Assembly: GCA_026934365.1 (NCBI GenBank)
Contig: JADHZE010000016.1
Span: 1-37,713, forward strand
Source: Isoptericola sp. QY 916
Lineage (GTDB): Bacteria > Actinomycetota > Actinomycetes > Actinomycetales > Cellulomonadaceae
Direction of reading: 5' to 3'
DNA: 37,713 nt
This document shows, one piece after another, positions 1-8,600 of the stretch (position 1 is the first letter of the stretch; every line of letters begins with the position of its first letter). Position numbers and translations under genes: made by a program. The notes beneath the pieces were generated by a model. That model was not told where the DNA came from, made no database searches, and saw only the letters and a list, made by a program, of their open reading frames with translations.

Positions 1-1
1 G

Positions 2-556
2 GCCGAGCCCACGGACTGGAAGGCCAAGTTCGACGCGCAGCGGGAGATCAACCGCAAGCTCGAGGAGCGCGTGAAGGGCGAGGCCGGCCCGCTCAAGAAG
101 CAGGTCGAGGACCTGACGACCGAGCTCGCGAAGGCTCAGGGCCGCGAGGCCGAGCACGCCGAGCTGCAGAAGCAGCGCGAGACGGAGACCAAGGCGCTCG
201 CGAAGGCCAATGACCGGATCCGCAAGGCCGAGATCCGCGCCGCTGCCGCGGGCGTGCTCCGCGACCCCGCCGACGCGCTGCTGTACCTCAACCTCAACGA
301 CATCGAGGTGAGCGACGACGGCGAGATCGACACCGCCACCGTCAAGGAGGCCATCGAGGGCCTCGTGAAGTCCAAGCCGTACCTCGCCGCGGAAGGCGGC
401 GCCGGCCCGACCATCCACTCCCCGACGGCCAACCGTGAGGGTCCCGCGGGGAAGAAGCAGTGGACGCAGGCCGACATCGACCGGGCGACCCCGGAACAGA
501 TCACCGCCGCCAAGCGCGAGGGGCTCCTGAACGAGCTCCTCGGCATCAAGCCGTAG
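2..556 (+). CDS. Phage capsid scaffolding protein, 5' end missing
   Basis: The frame is open from the window edge, so the start lies upstream; the first in-frame GTG (71) is internal. The visible 184 residues have a long charged coiled coil (roughly residues 5-75, rich in K, E, Q and R), a short globular part and a conserved-looking C-terminal tail ending LLGIKP. This layout and its place directly before the major capsid gene fit a scaffold protein that fills the procapsid and binds coat protein through its C-terminus. There are 15 bases to the capsid gene, holding a strong ribosome site (AAGGAGG). The role is inferred from architecture and position. Confidence 0.75.
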   Translation, partial: AEPTDWKAKFDAQREINRKLEERVKGEAGPLKKQVEDLTTELAKAQGREAEHAELQKQRETETKALAKANDRIRKAEIRAAAAGVLRDPADALLYLNLNDIEVSDDGEIDTATVKEAIEGLVKSKPYLAAEGGAGPTIHSPTANREGPAGKKQWTQADIDRATPEQITAAKREGLLNELLGIKP

Positions 557-571
557 CGAAGGAGGGCCACC

Positions 572-1393
572 ATGGCCATCACCAAGTTCATCCCCAAGAT
601 CTGGAACGCCAGCATGCTCACGGAGTTCCGCGAGCAGGCGATCGCCGCGAACCTCGTCAACCGCGAGTACGAGGGCGACGCCACCAAGGGCAACACCGTC
701 CAGATCACCACCGCGATCAGCGTCGCGGTGAAGGACTACAAGGCCGCCGGCCGAACCACCACGGCCGACGACGTCGACGACGCGTCGCAGGACCTCCTGA
801 TCGACCAGGAGAAGAACTTCGACTTCTACGTCGACGACATCGACCGTGCCCAGGCGGCCGGTTCGATGGACGCCTACACGCGGTCCGCCGCCGAGGGCCT
901 CGTCGAGGACGCCGACAAGTTCATCCTCAAGACCGCTGCCGACGGCGCCGGCATCGGCCTCACCGGGGCCGCGCCGACGACCGGCGACGAGGCGTTCAAC
1001 ATCGTCCGCGACCTGCGCAAGTCGTTCAACCAGGCCCACGTGCCGGTCGGACAGCGCGTGCTCGTCGCGAACGCCGAGTTCGACGCGCTGCTCGTGGACG
1101 CGAGCTCGAAGATCACCAGCGTCGACACGTCCGGATCGCCGGCCGGTCTCCGCGAGGCGTCCGTCGGTCGGATCCTCGGGTTCGACACCTACACCTCGGA
1201 GAACCTGCCCGTCGTCGACGCCCCGATGGTGGTCGCGTTCTACCGCCCGGCGATCGCCTACGTCTCCCAGATCGAGAAGACGGAGGGCATGCGGGCGCAG
1301 AACAAGTTCGCCGACCGCCTGCGCGGCCTGCACGTCTACGGCGGCAAGGTGATCCGTCCCCTCGCCGTCGCGACCTGGTCGGTGACCCCGTGA
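572..1393 (+). CDS. Phage major capsid protein
   Basis: This 273-residue protein starts MAITKFIPKIWNASML, an opening common in actinophage coat proteins of the P22-coat/HK97-like group, and ends with a beta-rich stretch (HVYGGKVIRPLAVATW) typical of the last strands of the coat fold. It follows the scaffold gene and precedes connector genes, the standard head-module order. ATG start with AAGGAGG seven bases upstream. The gene following overlaps its stop codon (GTGA). Assignment to coat protein is strong; the precise fold family is inferred. Confidence 0.88.
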   Translation: MAITKFIPKIWNASMLTEFREQAIAANLVNREYEGDATKGNTVQITTAISVAVKDYKAAGRTTTADDVDDASQDLLIDQEKNFDFYVDDIDRAQAAGSMDAYTRSAAEGLVEDADKFILKTAADGAGIGLTGAAPTTGDEAFNIVRDLRKSFNQAHVPVGQRVLVANAEFDALLVDASSKITSVDTSGSPAGLREASVGRILGFDTYTSENLPVVDAPMVVAFYRPAIAYVSQIEKTEGMRAQNKFADRLRGLHVYGGKVIRPLAVATWSVTP

Positions 1394-1740
1394 CCCGGAT
1401 CAAGGGGCCCGACGGCATCGTGACCGACGTCGCGCGCAGCCTCGCCGAGATCGTCGTCGGCGACGGGAACCGCGGCTTCGAGTACGTCGACGGGCCGCCG
1501 GCCCCGCCGAAGCCTGACGTGCCGCTCGAGCCGAAGAGCAACAGCCCCAAGGCCGACTGGCTCGCGTGGGCCGAGCACCTCGGCATCGACGTGCCCGACG
1601 GCACGAAGCTGCCCGAGCTCAAGGAGCTCGTCGCCGCCCACCAGGAGCCCGAGGACAAGGGCGGCGGCGACCCCGACGGCAACGAGGGCGACGGCGACGA
1701 CGGCGGGGGCGACCCCGACGGCGACGACCCGGACGCCTGA
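1390..1740 (+). CDS. Small acidic head protein with LEM/HeH-like segment
   Basis: Starts at a GTG overlapping the capsid stop (GTGA). It encodes 116 residues: an N-terminal part with a VTDVARSLAEIVVGDGNRGFEYV motif, a short helical piece (KADWLAWAEHLGIDVPDG...LPELKELVAAH) that resembles the HeH/LEM or SAP helical hairpins found in small phage head proteins, and a low-complexity acidic Gly/Asp tail from about residue 85. The tail is probably disordered. Function is unknown; position suggests capsid decoration or head completion. The large alternative frame starting at 460 is not used upstream of this start. Confidence 0.7.
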   Translation: MTRIKGPDGIVTDVARSLAEIVVGDGNRGFEYVDGPPAPPKPDVPLEPKSNSPKADWLAWAEHLGIDVPDGTKLPELKELVAAHQEPEDKGGGDPDGNEGDGDDGGGDPDGDDPDA

Positions 1741-1755
1741 TCGAGGGAGGTCGCC

Positions 1756-2343
1756 GTGGCACTGCCCCCGCTCGCCTCGACGGACGACCTCGAGGCCCGG
1801 GGGATCGACACCACGCCGGAGTCCCGGGTCGCGGCGCTGCTCGACGCAGCGTCCGCCGCGATCCGGCACGCCGCGGGGTGTGCGGTCACCCGCCAGACAT
1901 CGACCGTCACGCTCTGGACCGAGCCGTCCCGCCGCATCGAGCTCCCGGCCAAGCCGGTGCACTCGGTGTCCTCCGTGGTCCTCGACGGCGAGCCCGTCAC
2001 GGACTACAAGCTGCGCGGCTCGGGCCTGTGGCTCGACGGCTACTGGCAGATGCCCGGCGACATCCCGGGCGAGCTCGAGGTCACGTTCGACTCCGGGTAC
2101 GACGAGGTGCCGGCCGACGTCGTCGACCTGTGCTGCTCCCTTGTCGCCGGCGGCCTCGCGTCCGCCGAGGACGGCTACGACCCCAAGCGCGGAATGGGGT
2201 ACGAGCGGATCGACGACTACCAGTACGGCATGGCCACCGGGGACGACGAGGTCGTCTCCGTGATGGAGCTGCCCGCCTCGACGCGCGACTGGTTGCGAGG
2301 CCGGTTCGCAGGCGGGGCGGCCGTCGTCGGGACCGTCCGGTGA
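1756..2343 (+). CDS. Head-tail connector protein (gp6-like)
   Basis: A 195-residue protein with a GTG start preceded by GGGAGG. The sequence opens LPPLASTDDLEARGIDTT, then an alpha-helical segment (RVAALLDAASAAIRHAAGC) and beta-rich GYDEVPADVVDLCCSLV, the pattern of HK97 gp6-type adaptor proteins that sit on the portal ring (family knowledge). It lies after the capsid genes and is followed by a coupled gene at 2340 (GTGA overlap), as usual for connector modules. Assignment rests on pattern and position. Confidence 0.75.
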   Translation: MALPPLASTDDLEARGIDTTPESRVAALLDAASAAIRHAAGCAVTRQTSTVTLWTEPSRRIELPAKPVHSVSSVVLDGEPVTDYKLRGSGLWLDGYWQMPGDIPGELEVTFDSGYDEVPADVVDLCCSLVAGGLASAEDGYDPKRGMGYERIDDYQYGMATGDDEVVSVMELPASTRDWLRGRFAGGAAVVGTVR

Positions 2344-2735
2344 CCGCGGCCGGCGCGCTGCGCCGCGGCCGCCGGATGGCCGAGAAGCTCATGGTCGAGG
2401 CCGTCCGCGTGGTGCGCCTCGGTGCGCAGGTGGTCGACCCGGTGACGGGCGACCTCGTGCAGCCCGAGACCGAGGTCTACGCCGGCAAGGCGAAGGTGCA
2501 GACCTACGAGGCGCAGGAGTCCAACCCGGACGCCGGTGGCCACACGTACACCGTGCAGCGGTACGCCGTGCACCTGCCGGTCGGCGGGTACGCGCCGGTG
2601 GTGGGCCACGTCATCACGGTCACGACGGCAGTGATGGATCCGAACCTGACCGGCCGGAAGTTCCGGGTCGTCGCGCTGCTCCACAAGAGCATGGCGACTG
2701 CCTATCGGCTCGGAGTCGAGGAGGTGCCGGCGTGA
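2340..2735 (+). CDS. DUF6093-like phage head-tail protein
   Basis: The start GTG overlaps the stop of the connector gene. The product is 131 residues, begins VTAAGALRRGRRMAEKLM and is mostly beta-rich, with YAGKAKVQTYEAQ and KFRVVALLHKSMATAYRLGVEEV. This arrangement (helical start, then a small beta barrel with a basic final strand) resembles the DUF6093 family seen in actinophage connector modules and functionally similar stopper proteins. Likely completes the head-tail channel. The next gene also overlaps (2732), so the connector genes form a tightly coupled translation unit. Confidence 0.6.
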   Translation: MTAAGALRRGRRMAEKLMVEAVRVVRLGAQVVDPVTGDLVQPETEVYAGKAKVQTYEAQESNPDAGGHTYTVQRYAVHLPVGGYAPVVGHVITVTTAVMDPNLTGRKFRVVALLHKSMATAYRLGVEEVPA

Positions 2736-3127
2736 CGTCTATCCAGTTCGACGACTCGGAGATCCGGGCGATCGGCGCGGACCTGCGCAAGGCGGGGGAG
2801 CGGCTGTCTCAGGACGTGCGGCCGGTGATGCACCGCTGCGCGAGCAACATCAAGCGCCAGTTGCGCGCTGAGATGGGGGCCTCGCGGCACTTCCGTGGCG
2901 CGGCTCGTTCGATCGACTACTCGATGAGGTCGGGCATGGGCCCTGGGGGCGGCCAGATAGAGGCCGAGATCGGACCTCGCAAGGGGGCGCCCGGCTCGCT
3001 CGCGAACATCGCCTACTTCGGCACGTCGCGCGGTGGTGGCACCGTCCCCGACCCCGACGGCGCGCTGCAGGCCGAGGTGCCCGGCTTCCTCAAGGCGCTC
3101 GGCGACATCGCCGAGGGCACGCTCTGA
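2732..3127 (+). CDS. HK97 gp10-like tail-component/neck protein
   Basis: A 131-residue protein starting at a GTG inside the previous stop codon. It carries an N-terminal helix (DDSEIRAIGADLRKAGERLSQDV), a basic central helix (MHRCASNIKRQLRAEM) and a Gly-rich region (GPGGGQIEAEIGPRKGAPGSLANIAYFGTSRGGG), the layout of HK97 gp10/minor tail proteins, which often show a YFGTS-type loop. It probably joins the neck to the tail tube. The next gene begins one base inside its stop (TGATG). Confidence 0.65.
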   Translation: MTSIQFDDSEIRAIGADLRKAGERLSQDVRPVMHRCASNIKRQLRAEMGASRHFRGAARSIDYSMRSGMGPGGGQIEAEIGPRKGAPGSLANIAYFGTSRGGGTVPDPDGALQAEVPGFLKALGDIAEGTL

Positions 3128-3558
3128 TGCTCGCGCATCTGCAGGCCGTGAAGGTGGTCCTGGAGTCGCTAGGGCGCGACGTCTACCTCGTCGACGCCGT
3201 TCGGTACGTCAACGGCGCGGAGGCTCCGCTCGTCTACCCCTACTACCTCGTGTGGCCGTCGCTCGGCGCGCCCGGCCCCGACGTTGCGCTGTGCGAGACG
3301 AACGAGCACACGACGTTCCTCGTCGGCGTCACGTCCGTCGGCGTGAACCCCGACCAGGCGGGCGTGCTCGCCCGGAACGCAATGCGCACCCTCGGGCCGC
3401 GCGGCCCGGTCCCGCTCGCCGTGCCCGACCGTGCGGCGTCGATCCGCTGGGAGCGGTTCGCCTCCGCCGACGTCGACCGCGACGTCACCCTGCCGGCCTC
3501 GAGCCGGCACCCGGCGTTCCAGGCCGACCAGTTCCGCATCGAGTCCACCCCGATCTGA
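3127..3558 (+). CDS. Tail terminator/completion protein
   Basis: The 143-residue product starts with ATG overlapping the previous TGA. Its helix-then-sheet order (LAHLQAVKVVLESLG..., YLVWPSL, TTFLVGVTSVG, QAGVLARNAMRTL) matches tail terminators such as lambda gpU or HK97 gp9-like proteins, which cap the tail tube and bind the neck. Position directly before the major tail protein is the expected one. Family membership is inferred without a profile search. Confidence 0.6.
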   Translation: MLAHLQAVKVVLESLGRDVYLVDAVRYVNGAEAPLVYPYYLVWPSLGAPGPDVALCETNEHTTFLVGVTSVGVNPDQAGVLARNAMRTLGPRGPVPLAVPDRAASIRWERFASADVDRDVTLPASSRHPAFQADQFRIESTPI

Positions 3559-3569
3559 GGAGGTGCGCC

Positions 3570-3761
3570 ATGGGCTTCGTCCCGGCGTATGACACCCGCA
3601 CCGGCAAGAAGCTGCCCCACTTCGTCCCCGAGCACCACATCGACCACCCGGTGATCGGCCGCTTCCTGTCCCGCACTCCCCGCGCGAAGGCGTCGGGGCG
3701 CAAGGCCGCCGAGGCGGCAACCAACGAGGCCCCGGCCACCGGGGACGACAAGAAGGAGTGA
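3570..3761 (+). CDS. Small basic phage protein of unknown function
   Basis: An ATG with GAGGAGG upstream at 3557-3563 begins a 63-residue reading frame. The product opens MGFVPAYDTRTGKKLPHFVPEHHIDHP, then becomes Lys/Ala-rich and ends in acidic-basic low complexity. Small proteins of this type (Val-Pro-X-His motif followed by a charged tail) commonly precede the major tail gene in actinophages. The function is not known. It is too short for a confident family call, but the strong ribosome site and tight packing support it as real. Confidence 0.65.
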   Translation: MGFVPAYDTRTGKKLPHFVPEHHIDHPVIGRFLSRTPRAKASGRKAAEAATNEAPATGDDKKE

Positions 3762-3767
3762 TCCCCA

Positions 3768-4274
3768 GTGCCGAAGACCCTCGCTGACGCGAAGAAGAAG
3801 GTCACGTCGCTGACCAGCCTGCCGGAGAACCCGGAGGCCGTCCCGGTCGCCGAGCTGACCGCCGGCAAGGACATCCAGTGCAACGTCCTCAAGTCCGACT
3901 TCCGGCTCTCCGCCGTCGCGTCGGACACCGTGCCGGACACCGAGCTCTGCTCGGACTCCAACGCGACCGCGTTCGGCGCCTCGAACTTCGAGGGCAACAT
4001 GACGCCGTTCCGGTACTACGACGAGACCGGCGTGCCCGACCCGACCGAGGACTTCGTCTGGGACCTCGCGAAGGAGAAGGGCACCCACCTCTACCTCGCG
4101 ATCCGTGAGGGCAAGCCCCACGACGACCCCTGGGTCGCGACGGACGAGTACACGCTGTGGCACGTCATCACCGACGAGCCCCAGGACCCGACCGACACCG
4201 GCGGGTTCATCAAGAAGGTCATCCCCCTCGGGGTGCAGCGCCGCTACAAGGGCGCCGTGGCCGCCGCCGGCTGA
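3768..4274 (+). CDS. Major tail tube protein
   Basis: A 168-residue protein with a GTG start. It contains a beta-rich body (VAELTAGKDIQCNVLKSDF..., SNFEGNMTPFRYYD) and a WHVITDEPQ...GFIKKVIPLGVQRRYKG end, consistent with the tail tube fold used by siphoviruses. It lies between the tail terminator and the tail assembly chaperone, the usual place. Downstream is a 15-bp perfect hairpin that could boost or limit transcription into the next gene. Confidence 0.75.
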   Translation: MPKTLADAKKKVTSLTSLPENPEAVPVAELTAGKDIQCNVLKSDFRLSAVASDTVPDTELCSDSNATAFGASNFEGNMTPFRYYDETGVPDPTEDFVWDLAKEKGTHLYLAIREGKPHDDPWVATDEYTLWHVITDEPQDPTDTGGFIKKVIPLGVQRRYKGAVAAAG

Positions 4275-4291
4275 CCTGCGCACGCATGACG

Positions 4292-4330
4292 ACCTGCCGG
4301 GCCCCGTTCACGGGTCGGGGCCCGGCAGGT
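4292..4330 (+). terminator. 15-bp perfect hairpin after the tail tube gene
   Basis: ACCTGCCGGGCCCCG (4292-4306) is exactly complementary to 4316-4330, with a nine-base loop. No T-run follows. Because the late operon must continue into the tail chaperone and tape measure genes, this is more likely an attenuator or mRNA-stabilising end than a full terminator. It lowers downstream expression relative to the abundant tube protein (inference). Confidence 0.6.
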
Positions 4331-4366
4331 ACCACCCGTGACCCGTGAGCACCCGTGGAGGTACCC

Positions 4367-5101
4367 GTGAGCATGGACACCACCGAGTGCGTGGACGTCG
4401 CCGTCGAGGACTGGATCGACGGCGTCTCCTACGTGCAGACGAAGGTCACGATCTACCGCGACCCGGCGATGTACGCCGAGTACGAGCCCCTGCTCGAGAA
4501 GATCGACGAGGCGGACGCGCTCGTCGCCGAGCTCGAGGCCGAGCACGCCCCCGAGAAGTCGGACGACTCCGCGCTCGGTGAGGACGGCGCGGCGTCCACC
4601 TTCGGCGCCGAGTCCTCGCTCGGCGAGACGGAGCAGGTGCCGAAGGCGCTCGCGGACGCCCGCGCCCGCCGCGACGAGTTGATCGCCGAGGCCGAGGCGC
4701 TGTACGCCCGGTACGAGGCGAACCGCGAGGTGTGGCACATCCGCGCGCTCGACCAGGACGAGATCCGCGAGCTCGCCGACGACGTCGGGATCCCCGAGAC
4801 GCCCGACCCGCTCCGCTCGGGAGCCACCGCCGCCCAGCAGAAGGCGTACACGCGGCGCGTCGAGAAGCACATCGAGGACCTCAGGAAGGCCAAGGAGGAG
4901 GTCGATCTCCGGGGCCTCGCGCGGGCCGTGCAGAGCGTGGAGGTCGCGGGGGAGACCAAGGCCGCGCCGTCGCTCGATGGCCTCCGCCGCGTGAAGTCCC
5001 GTCCGGGCGGTCGCCGGCACATCCGGGACCTCACGAGCGCCCTCGAGCGGATCACCCTGCAGGAGGTCCAGATCGCCGCCCCTCATCGCGCAGGGGCTTG
5101 A
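4367..5101 (+). CDS. Tail assembly chaperone, short form (gpG-like)
   Basis: The chosen GTG (4367) has GGAGG five bases upstream; an ATG at 4373 and a GTG at 4355 are alternatives. The 244-residue product has an N-terminal domain, an acidic helical region (LEKIDEADALVAELEAEHAPEKS) and a basic C-terminus ending ALERITLQEVQIAAPHRAGA. Position between tube and tape measure and its length fit the gpG-type chaperone that coats the tape measure protein during tail assembly. The reading frame from another register stays open across the stop at 5099-5101, suggesting a frameshifted long form. Confidence 0.75.
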   Translation: MSMDTTECVDVAVEDWIDGVSYVQTKVTIYRDPAMYAEYEPLLEKIDEADALVAELEAEHAPEKSDDSALGEDGAASTFGAESSLGETEQVPKALADARARRDELIAEAEALYARYEANREVWHIRALDQDEIRELADDVGIPETPDPLRSGATAAQQKAYTRRVEKHIEDLRKAKEEVDLRGLARAVQSVEVAGETKAAPSLDGLRRVKSRPGGRRHIRDLTSALERITLQEVQIAAPHRAGA

Positions 5102-5429
5102 GCGGAGCCCTGGACTCGTCCTTGCGTTGAAGGCGGCGCGCTCGTGGAGCGCGCCGCCTCTCGTGTACCTGGGCCGCTCGCAGCCGGGTGCACCGTGGAC
5201 GCGCAAGGACCGGCTCCTCGCTGAGGGGCTCACCTTCTACGAGGACTCCCTGAACCGTCACGGCATCCCGTGGCGCGTCGCCACTGACCCCGACATGGAC
5301 GGCTGGTTCGAGGTCGACGACTCCCTCGTCGACCACACCGAAGCCGCGCTCGAGCGGTGGCAGAAGGACGCGAAGACGCCGGCACCGGGAACGGTGCCAC
5401 GCATCGTGGACACCCGTGAGACGAACTAG
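4995..5429 (+). CDS. Tail assembly chaperone frameshift extension (gpGT T-part)
   Basis: This frame is open from just after a stop at 4992-4994 to 5427-5429 and overlaps the end of the short-form chaperone. In it one reads LIAQGLERSPGLVLALKAARSW...PPLVYLGRSQPGAPWTRKDR, a pattern common in the second half of actinophage tail chaperones. The only internal start candidate is a TTG at 5127 with no ribosome site, so it is probably reached by frameshifting. The register relation requires a +1 or -2 shift; a -1 shift would hit a stop at 5128-5130. The slip site is not identifiable by eye; GCCCCTC at 5078-5084 is one possibility. Confidence 0.6.
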   Translation, partial: SPVRAVAGTSGTSRAPSSGSPCRRSRSPPLIAQGLERSPGLVLALKAARSWSAPPLVYLGRSQPGAPWTRKDRLLAEGLTFYEDSLNRHGIPWRVATDPDMDGWFEVDDSLVDHTEAALERWQKDAKTPAPGTVPRIVDTRETN

Positions 5430-5451
5430 CCGCGCCGCACGGCACTGCTGC

Positions 5452-5631
5452 TCATCGGTCTGACGAGCCCTGCTCTCTGATCGCCCTCAGCGTCTCCTGG
5501 TGCCGCCGCTCCTGCTCCGCGCGCGACCGTCGCGCCGACCTCACGATCAGCGCGATCACGGTCACCACCACGGCGATGACCAGCAGGAGCAGGACTACGA
5601 CGAGGGCGATGTGCGCCGGGCTGATTCCCAT
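5452..5631 (-). CDS. Small single-pass membrane protein on the reverse strand
   Basis: A leftward gene lying inside the otherwise rightward late operon, between tail chaperone and tape measure genes. Starting at ATG 5631 (GGAAGG nine bases upstream) it encodes 59 residues: a long hydrophobic helix (IALVVVLLLLVIAVVVTVIALIV, residues about 7-29) followed by a basic then mixed-charge tail (RSARRSRAEQERRHQE). An ATG at 5640 would add three residues. Probably an inner-membrane peptide. Position and orientation suggest a moron gene carried for the lysogen, or an unusual lysis or exclusion factor; function unknown. Confidence 0.55.
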   Translation of the reverse strand: MGISPAHIALVVVLLLLVIAVVVTVIALIVRSARRSRAEQERRHQETLRAIREQGSSDR

Positions 5632-5675
5632 GCCGCGCATCCTTCCAGACCGCTCGAGAACCTGGAGGTGATTCC

Positions 5676-8600
5676 GTGGCCGACCGCAGCATCATCGTCC
5701 GGCTCCGTGCCGACGTCGCGGACTTCAAGCGGAAGATGGACGAGGCCGCCAAGTCGACGGGCGAGATCTCCGACAAGGCGCGTCTCTCGGAGCTGGAGGA
5801 CCAGCTCAAGGCCGCGGAACAGGGTGCCGAGCACCTGCGCAACACCATGGGCCTCATGGGCGCCGGGCTCACCGCCGTCGCCGGCCTCGCCGTGAAGTCG
5901 TTCATGGACTTCGACCAGGCGATGTCGAACGTCGCCGCGACCGGCGAGGACGCCCGCAACTCGATCGATGGTCTGCGCGAGGCCGCGATTGTCGCCGGCG
6001 CCGAGACGGCGTTCTCCGCCACCGAGGCCGCGAACGCCATCGAGGAGCTCGCGAAGGCCGGCCTCTCGACGTCCGACATCCTGGGCGGCGCGCTCGACGG
6101 CACCCTCGCCCTCGCCGCGTCCGACAACCTCGAGCTCGCCGACGCCGCGTCCTACGCGGCCACGGCCATGCAGCAGTTCAACCTCGCTGGCTCCGACGCG
6201 TCCCACGTCGCCGACCTCCTCGCCGCCGGCGCAGGCAAGGCCATGGGCGGCGTGGCGGACATGGGCGCCGCGCTCAACCAGGGCGGCCTCATCGCCTCGC
6301 AGATGGGCCTGTCCATCGAGGAGACCACCGGGGCGCTCGCGGCGATGGCGCAGCAGGGCCTCCTCGGATCCGACGCGGGCACGTCCCTCAAGACGGCCCT
6401 GATCGCTCTGTCGAACCCGTCCACGCAGGCCGCCAACGCCATGGAGCAGTTCGGCATCGCGGCCTACGACGCGAACGGCGAGTTCGTCGGCATGACGTCC
6501 CTGGCCGGCCAGCTGGAGACGGCGTTCAAGGGGCAGACGGACGCAACCCGCAACGCCGCCCTCGCAACGATCTTCGGCACGGACGCCCTGCGTACTGCGA
6601 ACGTCCTCTACTCCGAGGGCGCCGCCGGCATCGCGGACTGGATCTCCCAGGTCGACGACCAGGGGTACGCGGCCGAGACCGCGGCCACCAAGATGGACAA
6701 CCTCCGCGGTGACATCGAGGAGTTCACGGGCGCGCTCGAGACGGCCATGATCGGCGCCGGGTCCGGCGCCGACGGCCCGCTGCGCCTGCTCACCCAGCAG
6801 GCGACCGACCTCGTGTCCGCATTCACCCGCCTGCCCGACCCGGTGCAGCAAGGCATCCTGCTCATCGCCGGCGGGGCCGGCCTCGGCCTGCTCGGCGTCG
6901 CCGCCATGGGCAAGCTCCGCGGCGCCGTCGGCGACGCCGTGAAGGCCGTCGTCGACCTCGGCATCATGTCGGACGAGACCGCGAAGAAGACGGTCGGCAT
7001 CGGCAAGAACGTGGGCAAGTGGGCGGTCGGGATCACGGCCGCCGTGTCCGCGCTCGAGGCGCTGAACAGCGTCACCGACCGGGCCGCCCTCGGCACGAAC
7101 GAGGTCGACTCGAAGATCAAGGGCCTCGCGTCGTCTGGCGACGTCGTGAAGGACCTGTTCGGCGACATGCTCCCGAAGGACTCCGACCTCACGCGCGGTC
7201 GCGACTTCGCGAGCTTCCTCGACACGATGGCGAACCCGTCCGCTTGGGACACCATCGGTGGGCACGCGTCCGACCTCGGCGTCTCGATCACCCGCGTCTT
7301 CGGCGACGCGTCGGTCAAGTCCTCCGAGCTGCGGGACCGCATGCTCCAGTACGGCGACAGCCTCGGCCAGCTCGCGCAGACCGACATGCCGGCCGCCGTC
7401 GAAGCGTTCCAGGCGATCGGCGACGCAGCCGGCAACTACCGCGGCGTGAACGAGGACCTGCTCTCCGTCATGCCAGGGTTCCGCGACGCGCTCATCGGCG
7501 TCGCGGACGCCGCCGGCCTGGCGACCGACGACGCGACCCTCCTGCAGATCGCCACGGGCCAGATCAAGCCCGTGATGGACGACGCCGCCGACGGCGCCCA
7601 GAACGCGGCAGACGCCTATCTCGCCGCGGCGCAGGCAGCCGAGGAGCAGTACGACGCGCAGCAGAAGCTGTACCAGGGCACCCTGTCCGCACGCGAGGCG
7701 CAGCGGTCCTACAAAGACGCGGTCGACGCCGCGAACGAGTCCCTGCAGAAGAACGGGAAGACGCTCAACCTCAACACCGAGGAGGGGCGCGCCAACCAGG
7801 ACGCCCTGGACAACATCGCGTCGTCCGGGCTGGACCTTGTCGACTCGCTGCGGGAGACCGGTGCGTCCACCGAAACCCTGCAGAACAAGATGCAGGGCGC
7901 GCGCGATTCCTTCGTGCGCACGGCCGAGTCCATGGGCATGCCCACGAAGAAGGCGGAGGCGCTCGCCGACGAGCTCGGGCTCATCCCGGGCACGTACACG
8001 GCGAAGGTCGACGTCAACACCGGGAACGCGTCTGCCGAGATCGATGCCGTCCGCCGACAGATCATCAACCTGCCGAACTCCAAGACGATCACGATCAAGA
8101 CCAACACCCAGGTCGTGCAGAATGCCGGGCCGGGCAACCGCACGGGCGGGCAGACGTTCGACTCGGGCGGGTTCACCGGCCCCGGTGGGAAGTACGAGCC
8201 CGCCGGCATCGTCCACAGGGGCGAGTGGGTCATCAACCAGGACTCGTCTCGCTCGATCGAGCGCGCGGCGCCCGGACTCCTCGGTGCCCTGAACGCCCAG
8301 GGTGCCGGCGCGCTCGGCCTGGGTGGGTACGCCGGCGGTGGCGCGGTCGGCTCGGCTCAGCGATCGCTGGCGTCAGCGGAGCGCACCGCGGCGGCGATGG
8401 CACGGCGGGTGCGGAACCAGCGCGCCTCCGTCAAGGCCGCGGAGAAGGCGGACCGGAAGGCCGACACCGCCGCCTCCGCGAAGCGGGTGCGGGAGGCGGA
8501 GAAGAAGCTCGACCGCCTTGAGAAGGAGCTCGACAAGCGTCGCGACAGGGTCGAGGCACAGCGTGATCGCCTGTCGCGACTGCGGGACGAGAAGCGCGAG

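Noticed and set aside
460..1740. 426-residue plus-strand frame through the capsid gene
   Set aside because: Only its end (from GTG 1390) is used; the earlier part is an out-of-frame Arg-rich shadow of scaffold and capsid genes.
5595..8216. 873-residue open frame on the minus strand opposite the tape measure gene
   Set aside because: Typical antisense shadow of a GC-rich coding gene: Arg/Val/Gly-biased, no domain pattern, no ribosome site, and fully overlapped by the tape measure protein.
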